This document shows positions 43,713-53,444 of a DNA stretch of 64,000 nucleotides, in pieces. Position 1 is the first letter of the stretch; the number at the start of each line of letters is the position of its first letter. The notes below the pieces were generated by a model that did not search any database, was not told the DNA's origin, and worked only from the letters and a program-made list of their open reading frames with translations. A program made the position numbers and the translations under genes. The stretch is from Poriferisodalis sp965226645 (GTDB taxonomy: Bacteria; Actinomycetota; Acidimicrobiia; Acidimicrobiales; Poriferisodalaceae): NCBI GenBank assembly GCA_965226645.1, contig CBDDDL010000004.1, forward strand, positions 372,001-436,000, in the 5' to 3' direction.

Positions 43713-45566
43713 TCCGATTCACCTGAGCCCGGCAAACCACGATCGATCCATCCGCACGGCGGTCCAGATCCGGGAATCGGCCGCGGCGGCTTGCGCTCAG
43801 CGGCCTGGTTCGACATCGAAGGCGACCCGCTCATGTCGGCGCTCTATCTGGAGCGTTACGCCAACTTCGGACTGACTCGAGAAGAGCTCCAGTCGGGCAA
43901 GCCGATCATCGGCATCGCCCAGACCGGCTCAGACCTCTCGCCGTGCAACCGCCACCATCTCGAGTTGGCGAAGCGCGTGCGCGAGGGCATCCGCGAAGCC
44001 GGCGGGATTGCGTTTGAGTTCGGAGTGCATCCCATTCAGGAGACCGGCAAGCGACCCACCGCATCGCTCGACCGCAACCTGGCCTATCTCGGCCTCGTCG
44101 AGGTGCTGCAGGGGTACCCCCTCGACGGTGTCGTGCTCACCATCGGTTGCGACAAGACCACACCGGCGTGCCTGATGGCGGCAGCGACGGTGAACGTGCC
44201 TGCCATCGCACTGTCGGTCGGGCCGATGCTGAACGGCTGGCACGAGGGCCGCCGCACCGGATCGGGCACCGTGGTGTGGAAGGCCCGTGAGCTCTATGCC
44301 GCCGGCGAGATCGACGACACGGGATTCATCGATCTTGTGGCGTCGTCGGCCCCGTCGGTGGGCTACTGCTCCACGATGGGCACCGCCACCACCATGAACT
44401 CCCTCGCCGAGGTGCTGGGCATGCAGCTTCCTGGCTCCGCCGCGATCCCGGCCCCGTACCGCGAAAGGGCGCAGATGGCCTACCGCACCGGGCTGCGCAT
44501 CGTCGAGATGGTGCGCGAAGATCTTCGTCCGTCCGACATCATGACCCGCGAGGCATTCGAGAACGCCATCGTCGTGAACTCCGCGATCGGCGGATCCACC
44601 AATGCCCCGATCCACCTCAATGCGATCGCCGCGCATCTCGGGGTCCCGCTTGGCAACGACGACTGGCAGAAACACGGCTTCGCAGTGCCGCTGATCGTGA
44701 ATCTGATGCCCGCCGGGGAGTATCTCGGTGAGGATTATCACCACGCTGGCGGCGTGCCGGCCGTGGTCGGCGAGCTGATGCGTGCGGGGCTGCTGCCTCA
44801 CCCAGATGCGCTGACAGCCAATGGCGCCAGCATCGGCGAGAACTGTGCCGAGGCCAAGATCATGGACGTCGACGTCATCCGCAGCGCTGACGAGCCGCTC
44901 TTGGCTGATGCCGGATTCGTCAATCTGTCAGGGAATCTCTTCGACAGCGCCATCATGAAGACGAGCGTCGTGTCCGACGAGTTCCGCCAGCGCTACCTTT
45001 CCAATCCGGACGATCCCGACGCGTTCGAGGGCCGCGCCATCGTGTTCGACGGCCCGGAGGACTACCGGGCCCACATCGACGACCCCGCTCTCGACATCGA
45101 CGAGAACTGCATGCTGTTCGTTCGCGGGGCCGGTCCGATCGGCTACCCCGGCGGTGCCGAGGTCGTCAACATGCAGCCCCCCGCAGCACTGCTGGTGCGC
45201 GGTGTCCACTCGCTGCCGTGCATCGGCGACGGTCGTCAATCGGGAACGTCGGGCTCGCCGTCGATTCTGAACGCGGCTCCCGAAGCAGCGGTCGGCGGCG
45301 GGTTAGCGCTGTTACGCACCGGCGACCGTGTCCGGATCGATCTGCGTCGCGGCAGCGCCGACATGCTGGTCGACGACGACGAACTGGCCCGCCGCCGGGC
45401 CGACCTGGACGCCGCCGGTGGCTACCCGGTGCCGCCATCGCATACGCCGTGGCAAGAGATCCAGCGGTCGCTCGTCTCCCAATTCGACGAGGGAATGGTG
45501 CTTCGACCGGCTGTCAAGTACCGGGACACGGCTCGTACCTATGGCACCCCGCGTCACAATCACTAG
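43701..45566 (+). CDS. IlvD/Edd family dehydratase (sugar-acid or dihydroxy-acid dehydratase)
   Basis: 621 residues. Fe-S cluster cysteines are in GSDLSPCNRHH, IGCDKTTPAC and VGYCSTMGTATTMNSLAE. LYLERYANFGLTREELQSGKPIIGIAQTGSD is closer to sugar-acid dehydratases (arabonate or xylonate type) than to the biosynthetic IlvD of valine/isoleucine, so a catabolic role is inferred. The catalytic-serine region SGTSGSPSILN lies near the C-terminus. Start GTG 43701 falls in the 18-bp direct repeat, so its upstream control region was replaced or preserved depending on the direction of insertion. Confidence 0.88.
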   Translation: MANSSDSPEPGKPRSIHPHGGPDPGIGRGGLRSAAWFDIEGDPLMSALYLERYANFGLTREELQSGKPIIGIAQTGSDLSPCNRHHLELAKRVREGIREAGGIAFEFGVHPIQETGKRPTASLDRNLAYLGLVEVLQGYPLDGVVLTIGCDKTTPACLMAAATVNVPAIALSVGPMLNGWHEGRRTGSGTVVWKARELYAAGEIDDTGFIDLVASSAPSVGYCSTMGTATTMNSLAEVLGMQLPGSAAIPAPYRERAQMAYRTGLRIVEMVREDLRPSDIMTREAFENAIVVNSAIGGSTNAPIHLNAIAAHLGVPLGNDDWQKHGFAVPLIVNLMPAGEYLGEDYHHAGGVPAVVGELMRAGLLPHPDALTANGASIGENCAEAKIMDVDVIRSADEPLLADAGFVNLSGNLFDSAIMKTSVVSDEFRQRYLSNPDDPDAFEGRAIVFDGPEDYRAHIDDPALDIDENCMLFVRGAGPIGYPGGAEVVNMQPPAALLVRGVHSLPCIGDGRQSGTSGSPSILNAAPEAAVGGGLALLRTGDRVRIDLRRGSADMLVDDDELARRRADLDAAGGYPVPPSHTPWQEIQRSLVSQFDEGMVLRPAVKYRDTARTYGTPRHNH

Positions 45567-45599
45567 CTCCGCGCTCTTGAGATCGGGGTCCTCGCAGCG

Positions 45600-46547
45600 A
45601 TGATCCTCGCCTTGCTGGCGCTGTTGGCAGGACTGGTGCTGCTGGTGTGGGCTGGCGATCACTTCGTGGCGGGCGCCTCGCAGCTCGCGACCGCGCTGCG
45701 CATCCGACCTGCAGTGATCGGCGCGGTGGTGCTGGGCTTCGGCACGTCCGCACCGGAGATGGTCGTGTCTTCGCTGGCGGCGATCCATGGCGAGCCCGCG
45801 CTCGGCGTGGGCAACATCGTGGGCTCGAACGTGGCCAACGTCAGCCTGGGTCTCGGAGTGGCAGCACTGCTGATGCCCATCCCGTTTTCCCGTATGGCGC
45901 TGCGTCGCGACGTTCCCTGGTCGGTGGCCACCGCAGCGATATTTGCTTTGCTGGTCGTGGACGGCACGCTGGGCCGTTTCGAGGGCGGCTTGCTGGCCGT
46001 ACTGATGGCATTCACCTTGGTGTGGCTGGTCCGCTCGTCGCGCGACGACACCCTTGCGCCCGATGCGGTTGCGTCTCCTATCGCTCAGGATGCCGGTCGG
46101 CCGATCACCAGCCTGATCCGGGCACTGCTGGGGTTGTTCGGCGTCATCGTGGGTGCCCAGCTCGCGGTGGAGGGCGCCACTGCACTCGCGGAGCACTGGG
46201 GCCTCAGCGACGGCTTCATCGGCTTCTCAGTCGTCGCGGTGGGCACGTCGTTGCCGGAACTCGCGACCGTTGTGGCGGCTGCTCGAAAAGGGCATACCGA
46301 GCTGATCGTGGGCAACCTGTTCGGCTCGAACGTCTTCAACAGCCTTGCTGTGGGCGGGGCCATGGGCCTGGTGGGCGCTGGATCCATCGACGACCCCACG
46401 CTGACCGGACTCGGAATCGGGGCGATGATGGCCGTGGTCGTGCTGGCCTACCTGGGAGCGCTCGTCGGCAAGCGTGCCAGCCGGATCGACGGCGTCGCCC
46501 TGCTCGCCATCTACATCGGCGCAATGGTCCTGCTCGGCGTCAGCTGA
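45600..46547 (+). CDS. calcium/sodium antiporter, CaCA family (YrbG-like)
   Basis: 315 residues, about ten transmembrane helices in two inverted halves. The alpha-1 repeat is GFGTSAPEMVVS with GNIVGSNVANVSLG, and alpha-2 is AVGTSLPELATVV with GNLFGSNVFNSL; these form the ion-binding site. It starts 33 bases after the dehydratase stop. The central loop is short, as in prokaryotic exchangers. Confidence 0.92.
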   Translation: MILALLALLAGLVLLVWAGDHFVAGASQLATALRIRPAVIGAVVLGFGTSAPEMVVSSLAAIHGEPALGVGNIVGSNVANVSLGLGVAALLMPIPFSRMALRRDVPWSVATAAIFALLVVDGTLGRFEGGLLAVLMAFTLVWLVRSSRDDTLAPDAVASPIAQDAGRPITSLIRALLGLFGVIVGAQLAVEGATALAEHWGLSDGFIGFSVVAVGTSLPELATVVAAARKGHTELIVGNLFGSNVFNSLAVGGAMGLVGAGSIDDPTLTGLGIGAMMAVVVLAYLGALVGKRASRIDGVALLAIYIGAMVLLGVS

Positions 46548-46585
46548 GGCCTCAGAGGTCTCAGCACCGAATATCCTGCGCGCCG

Positions 46586-46996
46586 CTACGGGTTCCTTCG
46601 TCGGCGGGGACGAAGAGAGCGAATCGTGACCTGCAGAGCGTGGATCGCAAGGCGATCCAGATCCTTGAGATCCGCCGCAAGGATCGTCGATCCGGGCTCG
46701 GCCATCGCTACGAGAACGGCGTCGACCACCGATCCTGTTTTCGCACGAGTTCGCAAGTCTCCGGCACGCTGGGCAACTTCTCTCGGCAGGGCGTCTTGGG
46801 TCTCGCACATTTTGAGGAATTTGTAGACCAGTGCATCAGTGCCCTGCCTTCCAGACATGCACTCCGCGAGAACGATTGTGGGCACGATCGGCGACCAGAG
46901 CCCTTTTCCCTTGAGTTCTTCGATGTCTGCAAGCGATTGCTCGCGCTGCTGTGCCAGATGCGTAACGGCACCCGAATCAAGGACCAGCACCGGCAT
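46586..46996 (-). CDS. PIN-domain toxin
   Basis: 136 residues. LVLDSGAVTHLAQ begins the fold, with Asp in the first strand, Glu in VLAECMSGR, and Asp in SVVDAVLVAMAE and ILAADLKDLDRLA. Likely a toxin RNase. It follows its probable antitoxin gene by 17 bases. It is convergent with the antiporter. Confidence 0.75.
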   Translation of the reverse strand: MPVLVLDSGAVTHLAQQREQSLADIEELKGKGLWSPIVPTIVLAECMSGRQGTDALVYKFLKMCETQDALPREVAQRAGDLRTRAKTGSVVDAVLVAMAEPGSTILAADLKDLDRLAIHALQVTIRSLRPRRRRNP

Positions 46997-47013
46997 CAGG
47001 TGATGTCAGATTC

Positions 47014-47340
47014 TCAATCTTGTTTCAAGCTCTTGGCGAGGGCAGCAGCTCGCCGCTTGTGCCTTTTGGACGGCTCACCGACCTGCGTCCGCAGTTCAGC
47101 CAGATAGCTGTCAGTTTCTGCGAGCAGGACCTGTCGTCTCTCCTCAGGCATCTCCAACCAGTGCGGCGTTTCCGGGTCTGCCGATGAGTCGCTACGAGAA
47201 TCCTGATCAACTGGTGTGAGACGTGCCGCAAGTGCAGCTTCTGTCGCAGCGCGCCGGCTGTTCGGACCGGCGTTCCTGCTGGCCGAACTCTTGAGACGCC
47301 CACCCCAAGGAGAACCCTTGGGATGCCGTGACTGCGTCAT
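47014..47340 (-). CDS. probable antitoxin partner of the PIN toxin
   Basis: 108 residues, basic N-terminus (RHPKGSPWGGRLKSSAS) and a helical C-terminal half (RRQVLLAETDSYLAELRTQVGEPSKRHKRRAAALAKSL). No DNA-binding motif is recognised. The assignment as antitoxin rests on its size, charge and position directly upstream of the toxin gene. Confidence 0.55.
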   Translation of the reverse strand: MTQSRHPKGSPWGGRLKSSASRNAGPNSRRAATEAALAARLTPVDQDSRSDSSADPETPHWLEMPEERRQVLLAETDSYLAELRTQVGEPSKRHKRRAAALAKSLKQD

Positions 47341-47364
47341 GGAGCAAGCGTACGAGACGGGGCC

Positions 47365-47535
47365 ATGCGAACTTCAATGAGGTTTGGAGGATGGAACTCG
47401 ATCGACTGCTCAATTCGTGCGGCGCTCTCGTCGGTCGGCATGATGCAGCTCAACGGCTACGACCGCGTGGTCGGCGGGAATCTCAAGGATCGGCGCCCCG
47501 AGATGCTGGCGTGGTCCGATTTAGCTAGTGGCTGA
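47365..47535 (+). CDS. 56-residue ORF, possible gene remnant
   Basis: Starts ATG 47365, ends TGA 47533-47535, in the gap between the divergent antitoxin gene and the MFS gene stop. The sequence (SIRAALSSVGMMQLNGYDRVVGGN and LKDRRPEMLAWSDLASG) looks protein-like with balanced composition rather than frame noise. No clear ribosome site and no family recognised. It may be the C-terminal remnant of a larger gene. Confidence 0.3.
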   Translation: MRTSMRFGGWNSIDCSIRAALSSVGMMQLNGYDRVVGGNLKDRRPEMLAWSDLASG

Positions 47536-48928
47536 CGGGAGCAACGTTGCGCTGCCAAATCCACAGCAGGACGATGCCGAACAGCGAGCACACTGCCGCG
47601 CCGTAGAAAGCACCGACCGTCGCGCCAGCAACTGCGGCAGTGACGCCGAGCAGCGGTCCGCCGATACCAGCCGACAGCTCGAAGAACATCGTGAACGTGC
47701 TCACGGCTCGAGCTCTCTCATTCGGCGGCACTCCGTCCACTGCAGCGAGCATGAGGGCCGGGTAGAGCAGTGAGCCGCCGAGGGCCAGAATTACGACGCC
47801 GATGTAGAGACCCGGCCGCGTCACAAATGTGCCGATGACCGCCATGCCTGTTGCCGCCCCGATGAGCGACACGGTCGCCGTTCGCTTCGTGCCGAGCTTG
47901 TCGGGAAGCTTGCGCCCGATGACACGCAGCACGAGCACCAAGATTCCGTATACGAAGAACACGGGTCCGAAGTCGCCGAGATTGTGCTCCTCGGAGAGCT
48001 TGGGCAAGAAGCCTTGCAGCGCCGGGAAAATGATAATCCCCATGGCCAGGATGGTGCCTGGCCACAGCGCGGGCTTGTAGAAGATGCGACCCGTATTCTT
48101 CGAGACTGGTGCAGCGGGCGGCTTGAACGTCTCGGGTCGCAGTGTTCGCACTACGTCGTCCTCGGAAACGAGCTCGAACACCGACGGCCGAGCGGCACGC
48201 CCAAGGCGCACTTGCGTGCCTGACATCCGGTTGGTGGCTGCGTCGCTCGCTTGGCCGTTCACGCCTGCCCCGGCGTGCGAAGTTGCCGCCAAGTGAGCGT
48301 CCTTCGGAAGCAACATGCCGATGAAGGACGCTGCGAGCATGAGCAATCCGGCCACGACAAACGCCGTGTCAAACCCACCCAGCCTGAACGACGACTCGCC
48401 CCAGGCTTGGGCGACCTCGCCCAAGCCCGGACCAATCGCCATCCCCGAATAGATGGACACCGAGAACCAGCTCAGCGCCTCGCCCCGCCGGTGTTCAGGT
48501 GCCAGATCGCTGACCATCGCAGCACTGCCGACAAAGAACGCCCCCTGGAACGCGCCCGTCAGCAGGCGCATGATCAAGATCACGAGGTACGTGTCCGCCC
48601 AGACATGCCCGAAGAATGTGAGGGCGGTCATGAAGCACCCTGACACCACCAGAAAGCGCCGGCCCCATGTGTCCCCGAGGTGGCCGATCAGGGGTCGAGC
48701 TGCGATGGCAGTGATGGCAAACACACCGATCGCGAATCCGACGGCTACGTCGCCGCCGCCGGTCTGGTTGGTGACCAGCAAGGCAGTCAACGGCAGCATC
48801 GACGAGAACGACACCGCTGAGAACATTGCGCTCAGGTTCAGTACAAGGAACGCCCCACTGAACAGCCGCGAGTCGTCATCAGGGGGAAGCGCGGCGATCG
48901 GCGTCGCCGGGAAAGTCGTCTGTGACAT
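47525..48928 (-). CDS. major facilitator superfamily transporter
   Basis: 467 residues with about twelve hydrophobic helices. The loop-2/3 MFS motif is GHLGDTWGRRFLVVSG, and a long hydrophilic central loop (about 215-275) separates the halves. The first half (MRLLTGAFQGAFFVGSAAMVSDLAPEHRRGEAL) resembles drug or sugar-phosphate exporters. Substrate unknown. The 138 bases between its start and the MazF-type gene hold no gene I support. Confidence 0.88.
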   Translation of the reverse strand: MSQTTFPATPIAALPPDDDSRLFSGAFLVLNLSAMFSAVSFSSMLPLTALLVTNQTGGGDVAVGFAIGVFAITAIAARPLIGHLGDTWGRRFLVVSGCFMTALTFFGHVWADTYLVILIMRLLTGAFQGAFFVGSAAMVSDLAPEHRRGEALSWFSVSIYSGMAIGPGLGEVAQAWGESSFRLGGFDTAFVVAGLLMLAASFIGMLLPKDAHLAATSHAGAGVNGQASDAATNRMSGTQVRLGRAARPSVFELVSEDDVVRTLRPETFKPPAAPVSKNTGRIFYKPALWPGTILAMGIIIFPALQGFLPKLSEEHNLGDFGPVFFVYGILVLVLRVIGRKLPDKLGTKRTATVSLIGAATGMAVIGTFVTRPGLYIGVVILALGGSLLYPALMLAAVDGVPPNERARAVSTFTMFFELSAGIGGPLLGVTAAVAGATVGAFYGAAVCSLFGIVLLWIWQRNVAPVSH

Positions 48929-49066
48929 TGGGCGATGGCCTCACACGCACGGCGCCGGCAATTCGATGCCATTGCGCCGTGTCGGCTGCACCATGCTAGG
49001 GCCGTTGTACTTGCCGCCACCGAACGCCAGAGCTCGATGAGATGCGGACTTGCGTTCGGAGCAGGG

Positions 49067-49387
49067 TCAGCACTCCGTTGCGGCAGCGAGCGCGCTACAG
49101 GCCTCAGCGAGCCGTACCGGCTCGAGCGTGCAGATGTGCTCGGTAAGACACGCCTTCGGGATGACCGTGAGGTTGTCGAAGCTCGCCACGCTCTCGGCGG
49201 GCATTCCGTCGGCAGGGCTGAGGCGCAATTCGGTCGGAATGTCCCGGATAGTTCTGGTCGCCGGCGCTGCGAGGACACTGTTCAGCACTGCGATGGCGGC
49301 GCTTCTGGTCATGACGAGATATGGACGGCGACCGACATCGGGCAGTTCGCCCCACCACACCTGACCACGCCGCAACTCGCTCACCAC
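49067..49387 (-). CDS. mazF: MazF/PemK-type toxin
   Basis: 106 residues. ELRRGQVWWGELPDVGRRPYLVMTR is the usual start of MazF endoribonucleases, and SVASFDNLTVIPKACLTEHICTL corresponds to the second conserved part. It overlaps the antitoxin stop by seven bases. Confidence 0.85.
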   Translation of the reverse strand: MVSELRRGQVWWGELPDVGRRPYLVMTRSAAIAVLNSVLAAPATRTIRDIPTELRLSPADGMPAESVASFDNLTVIPKACLTEHICTLEPVRLAEACSALAAATEC

Positions 49388-49641
49388 GGCTCCTCAAGGA
49401 TGCTTCGTCGGAGGGCCGCGAGTGCAAGGTCGTCTTCGGATTCGGTCGGCGGCTGCCGCTTGTAGCCCTCGACGACTGCTCGGTCGATCAACCGCTGTCG
49501 TTCGGCTTCGGTTACGGCTTGGATGCCTGCCCGTACCGCTGCAGCGCGGCTCCCATAGATGCCTGCTGCTACAAGCTCATCGAGTTCTGCCAGAAGGAGC
49601 ACCGGCACTCGAACGGCGATCTGTTCCGCAGCCACGCTCAT
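49381..49641 (-). CDS. ribbon-helix-helix-type antitoxin of the MazF-like toxin
   Basis: 86 residues from ATG 49641. A strand (QIAVRVPVLLLAELDELVAAGIYGSRAAAVRAGIQAV) followed by helices fits a ribbon-helix-helix DNA-binding domain; the C-terminus ALAALRRSILEEPW likely binds the toxin. The frame is open to 49713 but that part lies over the operator repeats. Confidence 0.75.
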   Translation of the reverse strand: MSVAAEQIAVRVPVLLLAELDELVAAGIYGSRAAAVRAGIQAVTEAERQRLIDRAVVEGYKRQPPTESEDDLALAALRRSILEEPW

Positions 49642-49655
49642 AGCATACCAAAGCG

Positions 49656-49692
49656 ACATACATAACGGTATGTACGCCATATCGGTATGTAC
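49656..49692. promoter_or_regulatory. operator repeats upstream of the MazF-type module
   Basis: GGTATGTAC occurs at 49667-49675 and again at 49684-49692 (17-base period), and ACATAC at 49656-49661 is the inverted half of GTATGT. Such repeats suit cooperative binding by a ribbon-helix-helix antitoxin. They also lie 50 bases upstream of the molybdopterin oxidoreductase gene, which may be affected. Confidence 0.6.
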
Positions 49693-49742
49693 AATGCCAG
49701 GAGGCGACGACAACGGACAGTCGCCGCCCGGAACGGATCGCG

Positions 49743-51914
49743 ATGAGTGACACTCCGACGATCGTGCGCGGGGCGTGCCACCACGACTGCCCCGATACCT
49801 GTGCGTGGGAAGTCACGGTTCGCGGCGGCGTCGCCGTACACCTGCGAGGCGATCCGGCGCACCCGTTCACCGACGGACAGCTGTGCCCCAAGGTGAACCC
49901 GTTCCTGGACCGCGTGTACCACCCTGACCGGCTCCTAGGGCCAATGCGACGCACAGGCCCCAAGGGCGAAGGCCGTTTCGAGCCAATCGCATGGGATGCT
50001 GCAATCGCTGAGATTGCCGAACGCACCGCCGCGGCCATCGCTCGCCACGGTGGCGAGACCGTCCTGCCTTACTCGCTCGACGGCACCCAGGGACTCGTGC
50101 AAAAGGGTGTCCTGGCCGATCGGTTCTTCGCTGCGCTGGGGGCCACCCGCCTGAACCGTCACATCTGCGGGGTGACTGCGTCGCTGGGCGCATCCGATGT
50201 GCTGGGTGTCCCCCTCGGCGCCGACCCCACCGAGATCGCCGACACCCGCACCATCGTGCTGTGGGGCACCAACACGCTGCTGACCAACCGGCACCTGTGG
50301 CCGTTTATCGAGACGGCCCGCAGCAACGGCGCCAGCGTCACCGTCGTCGACCCGGTCGCCACCATGACAGCCCAGCGAGCCGACTGGCATCTCCAGCCGC
50401 GTCCGGGCACCGACATTGCCTTGGTGCTGGGAATCATCGGCGTACTGGACCGCGACGGCTCGATCGACGAGACACAACTCGAGGCCAGAGCCGACGGCTG
50501 GCCAGAACTGCGGGCCGAAGCCCGGGCCATGAGCCTCGACGACGCAGCGGGCATCACGGGCATCGAACCCGCCGACATCGTCGGGCTGGCGCACCGCATC
50601 GCCCACTCAGGGCCCGCGGTGCTGCGTGCGCTCATCGGCATGGAGCACCGCGAACACGGCCGGGACATCCACCGAGCGGTCGCCGCCCTGGCCGTCGTCT
50701 CGGGTTCTGTGTTCATGCGCTCCACGCAGGTGTTCTTCGACACGGCATTCGCCGATGTGGTGCCGCCGTCCGGTCCCCAGCGGGCCGTGAACATGTCTGC
50801 CCTCGGCGACGTGCTCACCAACAGCGGCTTGGAGCCGCCTGTGACGGTGCTGGTGAACTATGGCTGCAATCCCGCTGCGATCACGCCCGACCAGAACCGG
50901 GTGCTCGCCGGCCTCGAACGCGACGACCTGTTCGCCGTGGTGATCGAGCAGTTCATGACCGACACCGCCCGCTACGCCGACATCGTGCTGCCCACCACCA
51001 CCCAGATCGAGCATCTCGACCTGATGAACGCATGGGGCCATCTCTACGTGTCGCTGAATCTGCCGGCCATCGAACCGCTCGGAGAGTGCCTGGCGAACAC
51101 GGAGATTTTCCGCCGGCTGGCAGATGCGATGAAGCTCGACACGCCCGGCCTGACCGACAGCGACGAGCAGGTGGCGCGAGATTTGCTCGCGAGCGGCCAC
51201 CCGTGGCTCGACGGCATTACTTACGAGCGGCTGGAACGCGACGGCTGGGCAAGGTTGGCCGTGCCGACAGGCTGGTCTGCGCTGGCCGAACGGGAGATCC
51301 CGCTGCCGCCGCTGTCACCGTCGCAGCCGTCGCAGCCGTCGAGCACCGAAGCTGCAGACGGTGCAGACGGTGCCGAAGCTGCCAACACTGCCCCGCGCCG
51401 CCAGCTCGGCCCGCTGCACCTCGGAACGCTCCGCTACCGACCCGCAACAGAGTCACCCGCCGGCGACGCGGCCCTGGCCGGCCGCTACCCGCTGGCGCTC
51501 ATGACGCTCAAGCAGCACCTGCGCTTCCTCAACAGCCACTACGGCGGTTTCGAACACCACCTGCCCGATCCGCCCCAACCACGTCTCGAGATCAGCCCCA
51601 CCGACGCACACACCCGCGGCATCGCTGAAGGCGACCCAGTCCGCGTCTTCAACCACCGGGGCGAGCTGTTCACCGACGCCACCATCTCCGACCGCTTGCA
51701 GCCCGGCCTGGTGGCAATGCCCTTCGGCTGGTGGGCCGGCAGCGCCGACGCGCGCACGGTCAACGTGCTCACCAACGCTGCGGTCGGCGGTCCCGATCCC
51801 GACATCGGCTCGGCGGCCTTTCACGACACGCTCGTCGAAGTCGAGCCGGCCCATGCCAAACCGCGGACACCGGCCCATGACGACCCGCGGACACCCGCCA
51901 GCCCGTCGCCCTAG
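49743..51914 (+). CDS. molybdopterin oxidoreductase (bis-MGD, formate dehydrogenase/DMSO reductase superfamily)
   Basis: 723 residues. A [4Fe-4S] site is formed by Cys12, Cys16, Cys20 and Cys48 (CHHDCPDTC and GQLCPK). The molybdopterin domain follows, and the C-terminal dinucleotide-binding domain begins near LALMTLKQHLRFLNSHYGG. No twin-arginine signal, so it is cytoplasmic. No partner Fe-S or membrane subunit lies next to it. A Ser/Pro/Ala-rich insert (about 525-555) breaks the C-terminal part. The substrate cannot be assigned. Confidence 0.88.
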   Translation: MSDTPTIVRGACHHDCPDTCAWEVTVRGGVAVHLRGDPAHPFTDGQLCPKVNPFLDRVYHPDRLLGPMRRTGPKGEGRFEPIAWDAAIAEIAERTAAAIARHGGETVLPYSLDGTQGLVQKGVLADRFFAALGATRLNRHICGVTASLGASDVLGVPLGADPTEIADTRTIVLWGTNTLLTNRHLWPFIETARSNGASVTVVDPVATMTAQRADWHLQPRPGTDIALVLGIIGVLDRDGSIDETQLEARADGWPELRAEARAMSLDDAAGITGIEPADIVGLAHRIAHSGPAVLRALIGMEHREHGRDIHRAVAALAVVSGSVFMRSTQVFFDTAFADVVPPSGPQRAVNMSALGDVLTNSGLEPPVTVLVNYGCNPAAITPDQNRVLAGLERDDLFAVVIEQFMTDTARYADIVLPTTTQIEHLDLMNAWGHLYVSLNLPAIEPLGECLANTEIFRRLADAMKLDTPGLTDSDEQVARDLLASGHPWLDGITYERLERDGWARLAVPTGWSALAEREIPLPPLSPSQPSQPSSTEAADGADGAEAANTAPRRQLGPLHLGTLRYRPATESPAGDAALAGRYPLALMTLKQHLRFLNSHYGGFEHHLPDPPQPRLEISPTDAHTRGIAEGDPVRVFNHRGELFTDATISDRLQPGLVAMPFGWWAGSADARTVNVLTNAAVGGPDPDIGSAAFHDTLVEVEPAHAKPRTPAHDDPRTPASPSP

Positions 51915-51926
51915 CCTGCGTTGGCG

Positions 51927-53444
51927 ATGAACGTCGCCGAACTGCTGGACCGCGCCCCGCGCGACGACGCCGTCGTGCTCATAGACCGCTCCTCGTCGCC
52001 GCCCGAACACGTCACCTCGGCACAGCTGCGCGAACGTGCGCTGCGATGCGGCGCCGGACTCCTCGCCCGTGGCCTGCCGCCGTTCGCACGCGTCGGACTG
52101 CTGGCAGCCAACTGCGGCGAGTTCTACAACATGATGTTCGGAGCCCCAGCGGCAGGTCTGGTGTTCGTGCCCCTCAACACCCGGCTCCCCGCCGAGACCC
52201 AGGCGTACATCCTCGAAGACGCCGAGGTGCAACTGGTCGTGTCCGACGCCGAGCACGCCTCGCTGGTGCCGCCCGGTATGCCTCACATCGAGATCGGCAC
52301 GCCCGCCTGGGACGACCTGCACGCCGCCCCGCCGCTGGCAGGTCTCGCCCACGTGAACGACAACGACATTGCCGTGCAGATCTACACATCGGGCTCTACC
52401 GGGCGTCCCAAGGGCGTGCTGCTCACCCACGGCAATGTCACCTTCACCGTCCTCGAATATGGCGCGGCGTTGCCGGGCGAGGTGATGCTGGTCTCAGCGC
52501 CGCTGTACCACAAGAACGCTTCGATGTCGTCGAAGCTGGCGCTCGCAAGCGGCGGCACGGTCGTGCTGCTGCCGAACTTCACGGCCTCGGGCTACATCGA
52601 GGCCATCGAGACGCACGGTGTGACGATGTGCTCTGGTGTGCCGACAATGTTCGCACTGGTCACAGCCGAGATTGCCGCCCGGGTCGATGCCGGCGAGCCG
52701 ATCTCCGATGTGTCCTCGGTGCAGCGTGCCTTCATCGGCTCGGCGCCGTTGACCGAGGCCCTCTTCGACGACGTGCAGAAGCTGTTCCCCCAAGCGATGG
52801 TCTCCAACGGCTATGGCACCACCGAGGCCGTGCTGGAGTTCGGGCCCCATCCCGAGGGCAAGCCCCGACCCAAGATCACCGTCGGCCACCAGCATCCCAA
52901 GGTGGAGCTCCGACTGGTCGATCCCGACACCGGTGAGGACTCCGATGCGGGCGAGCTGTGGGTCCGCTCCCCCGGCGTCATGACCGGCTACCACAATCTG
53001 CCCGGCGTCAACGAAGAGCGCCTCACCGACGGCTGGTACCACACCGGCGACCTGATGACCCGCGACGCCGACGGCTGGTACTACTTCGTGGGACGCGTCG
53101 ACGACATGTTCGTCTGCGCAGGCGAGAACATCTATCCAGACGCGGTGGAGCAGATGCTCGAGAAGCACCCTGCGGTCCACCAGGCAGTCGTGGTTCCGGT
53201 GTCCGACGAGCTGAAGGGACAATTGCCCGCCGCATTCGTGCGCATCGAGCCCGGTCGCACGCTCACCGTCGACGCGGTGAAGCAGTACGCGCTCGCGAAC
53301 GGCCCGGCATACGCCCATCCCCGGCATGTGTGGTTTGTCGAGGAGATCCCGCTCGCCTCGACAGCGAAAATCGACCGCAACGGGCTCGTTGCGCGGGCTG
53401 CCGATCTGGTTCCCACACCCGACTCGGGACCCTCCGCACCCTGA
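51927..53444 (+). CDS. AMP-binding acyl-CoA synthetase
   Basis: 505 residues from ATG 51927; a TTG two codons earlier is possible. Activates a carboxylic acid as acyl-AMP then acyl-CoA. P-loop IYTSGSTGRPKGVLLTHGN, the motif NGYGTTEAVLEFG, and the C-terminal TGDLMTRDADGWYYFVGRVDDMFVCAGENIYPDAVE and TAKIDRNGL (catalytic Lys) are complete. Substrate unknown; the gene follows the oxidoreductase by 12 bases. Confidence 0.92.
   Translation: MNVAELLDRAPRDDAVVLIDRSSSPPEHVTSAQLRERALRCGAGLLARGLPPFARVGLLAANCGEFYNMMFGAPAAGLVFVPLNTRLPAETQAYILEDAEVQLVVSDAEHASLVPPGMPHIEIGTPAWDDLHAAPPLAGLAHVNDNDIAVQIYTSGSTGRPKGVLLTHGNVTFTVLEYGAALPGEVMLVSAPLYHKNASMSSKLALASGGTVVLLPNFTASGYIEAIETHGVTMCSGVPTMFALVTAEIAARVDAGEPISDVSSVQRAFIGSAPLTEALFDDVQKLFPQAMVSNGYGTTEAVLEFGPHPEGKPRPKITVGHQHPKVELRLVDPDTGEDSDAGELWVRSPGVMTGYHNLPGVNEERLTDGWYHTGDLMTRDADGWYYFVGRVDDMFVCAGENIYPDAVEQMLEKHPAVHQAVVVPVSDELKGQLPAAFVRIEPGRTLTVDAVKQYALANGPAYAHPRHVWFVEEIPLASTAKIDRNGLVARAADLVPTPDSGPSAP

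Noticed and set aside
49743..51914. Selenocysteine or a specific formate dehydrogenase assignment for the molybdopterin enzyme
   Set aside because: No in-frame TGA is present in the gene and the substrate-defining residues do not allow a reliable choice.
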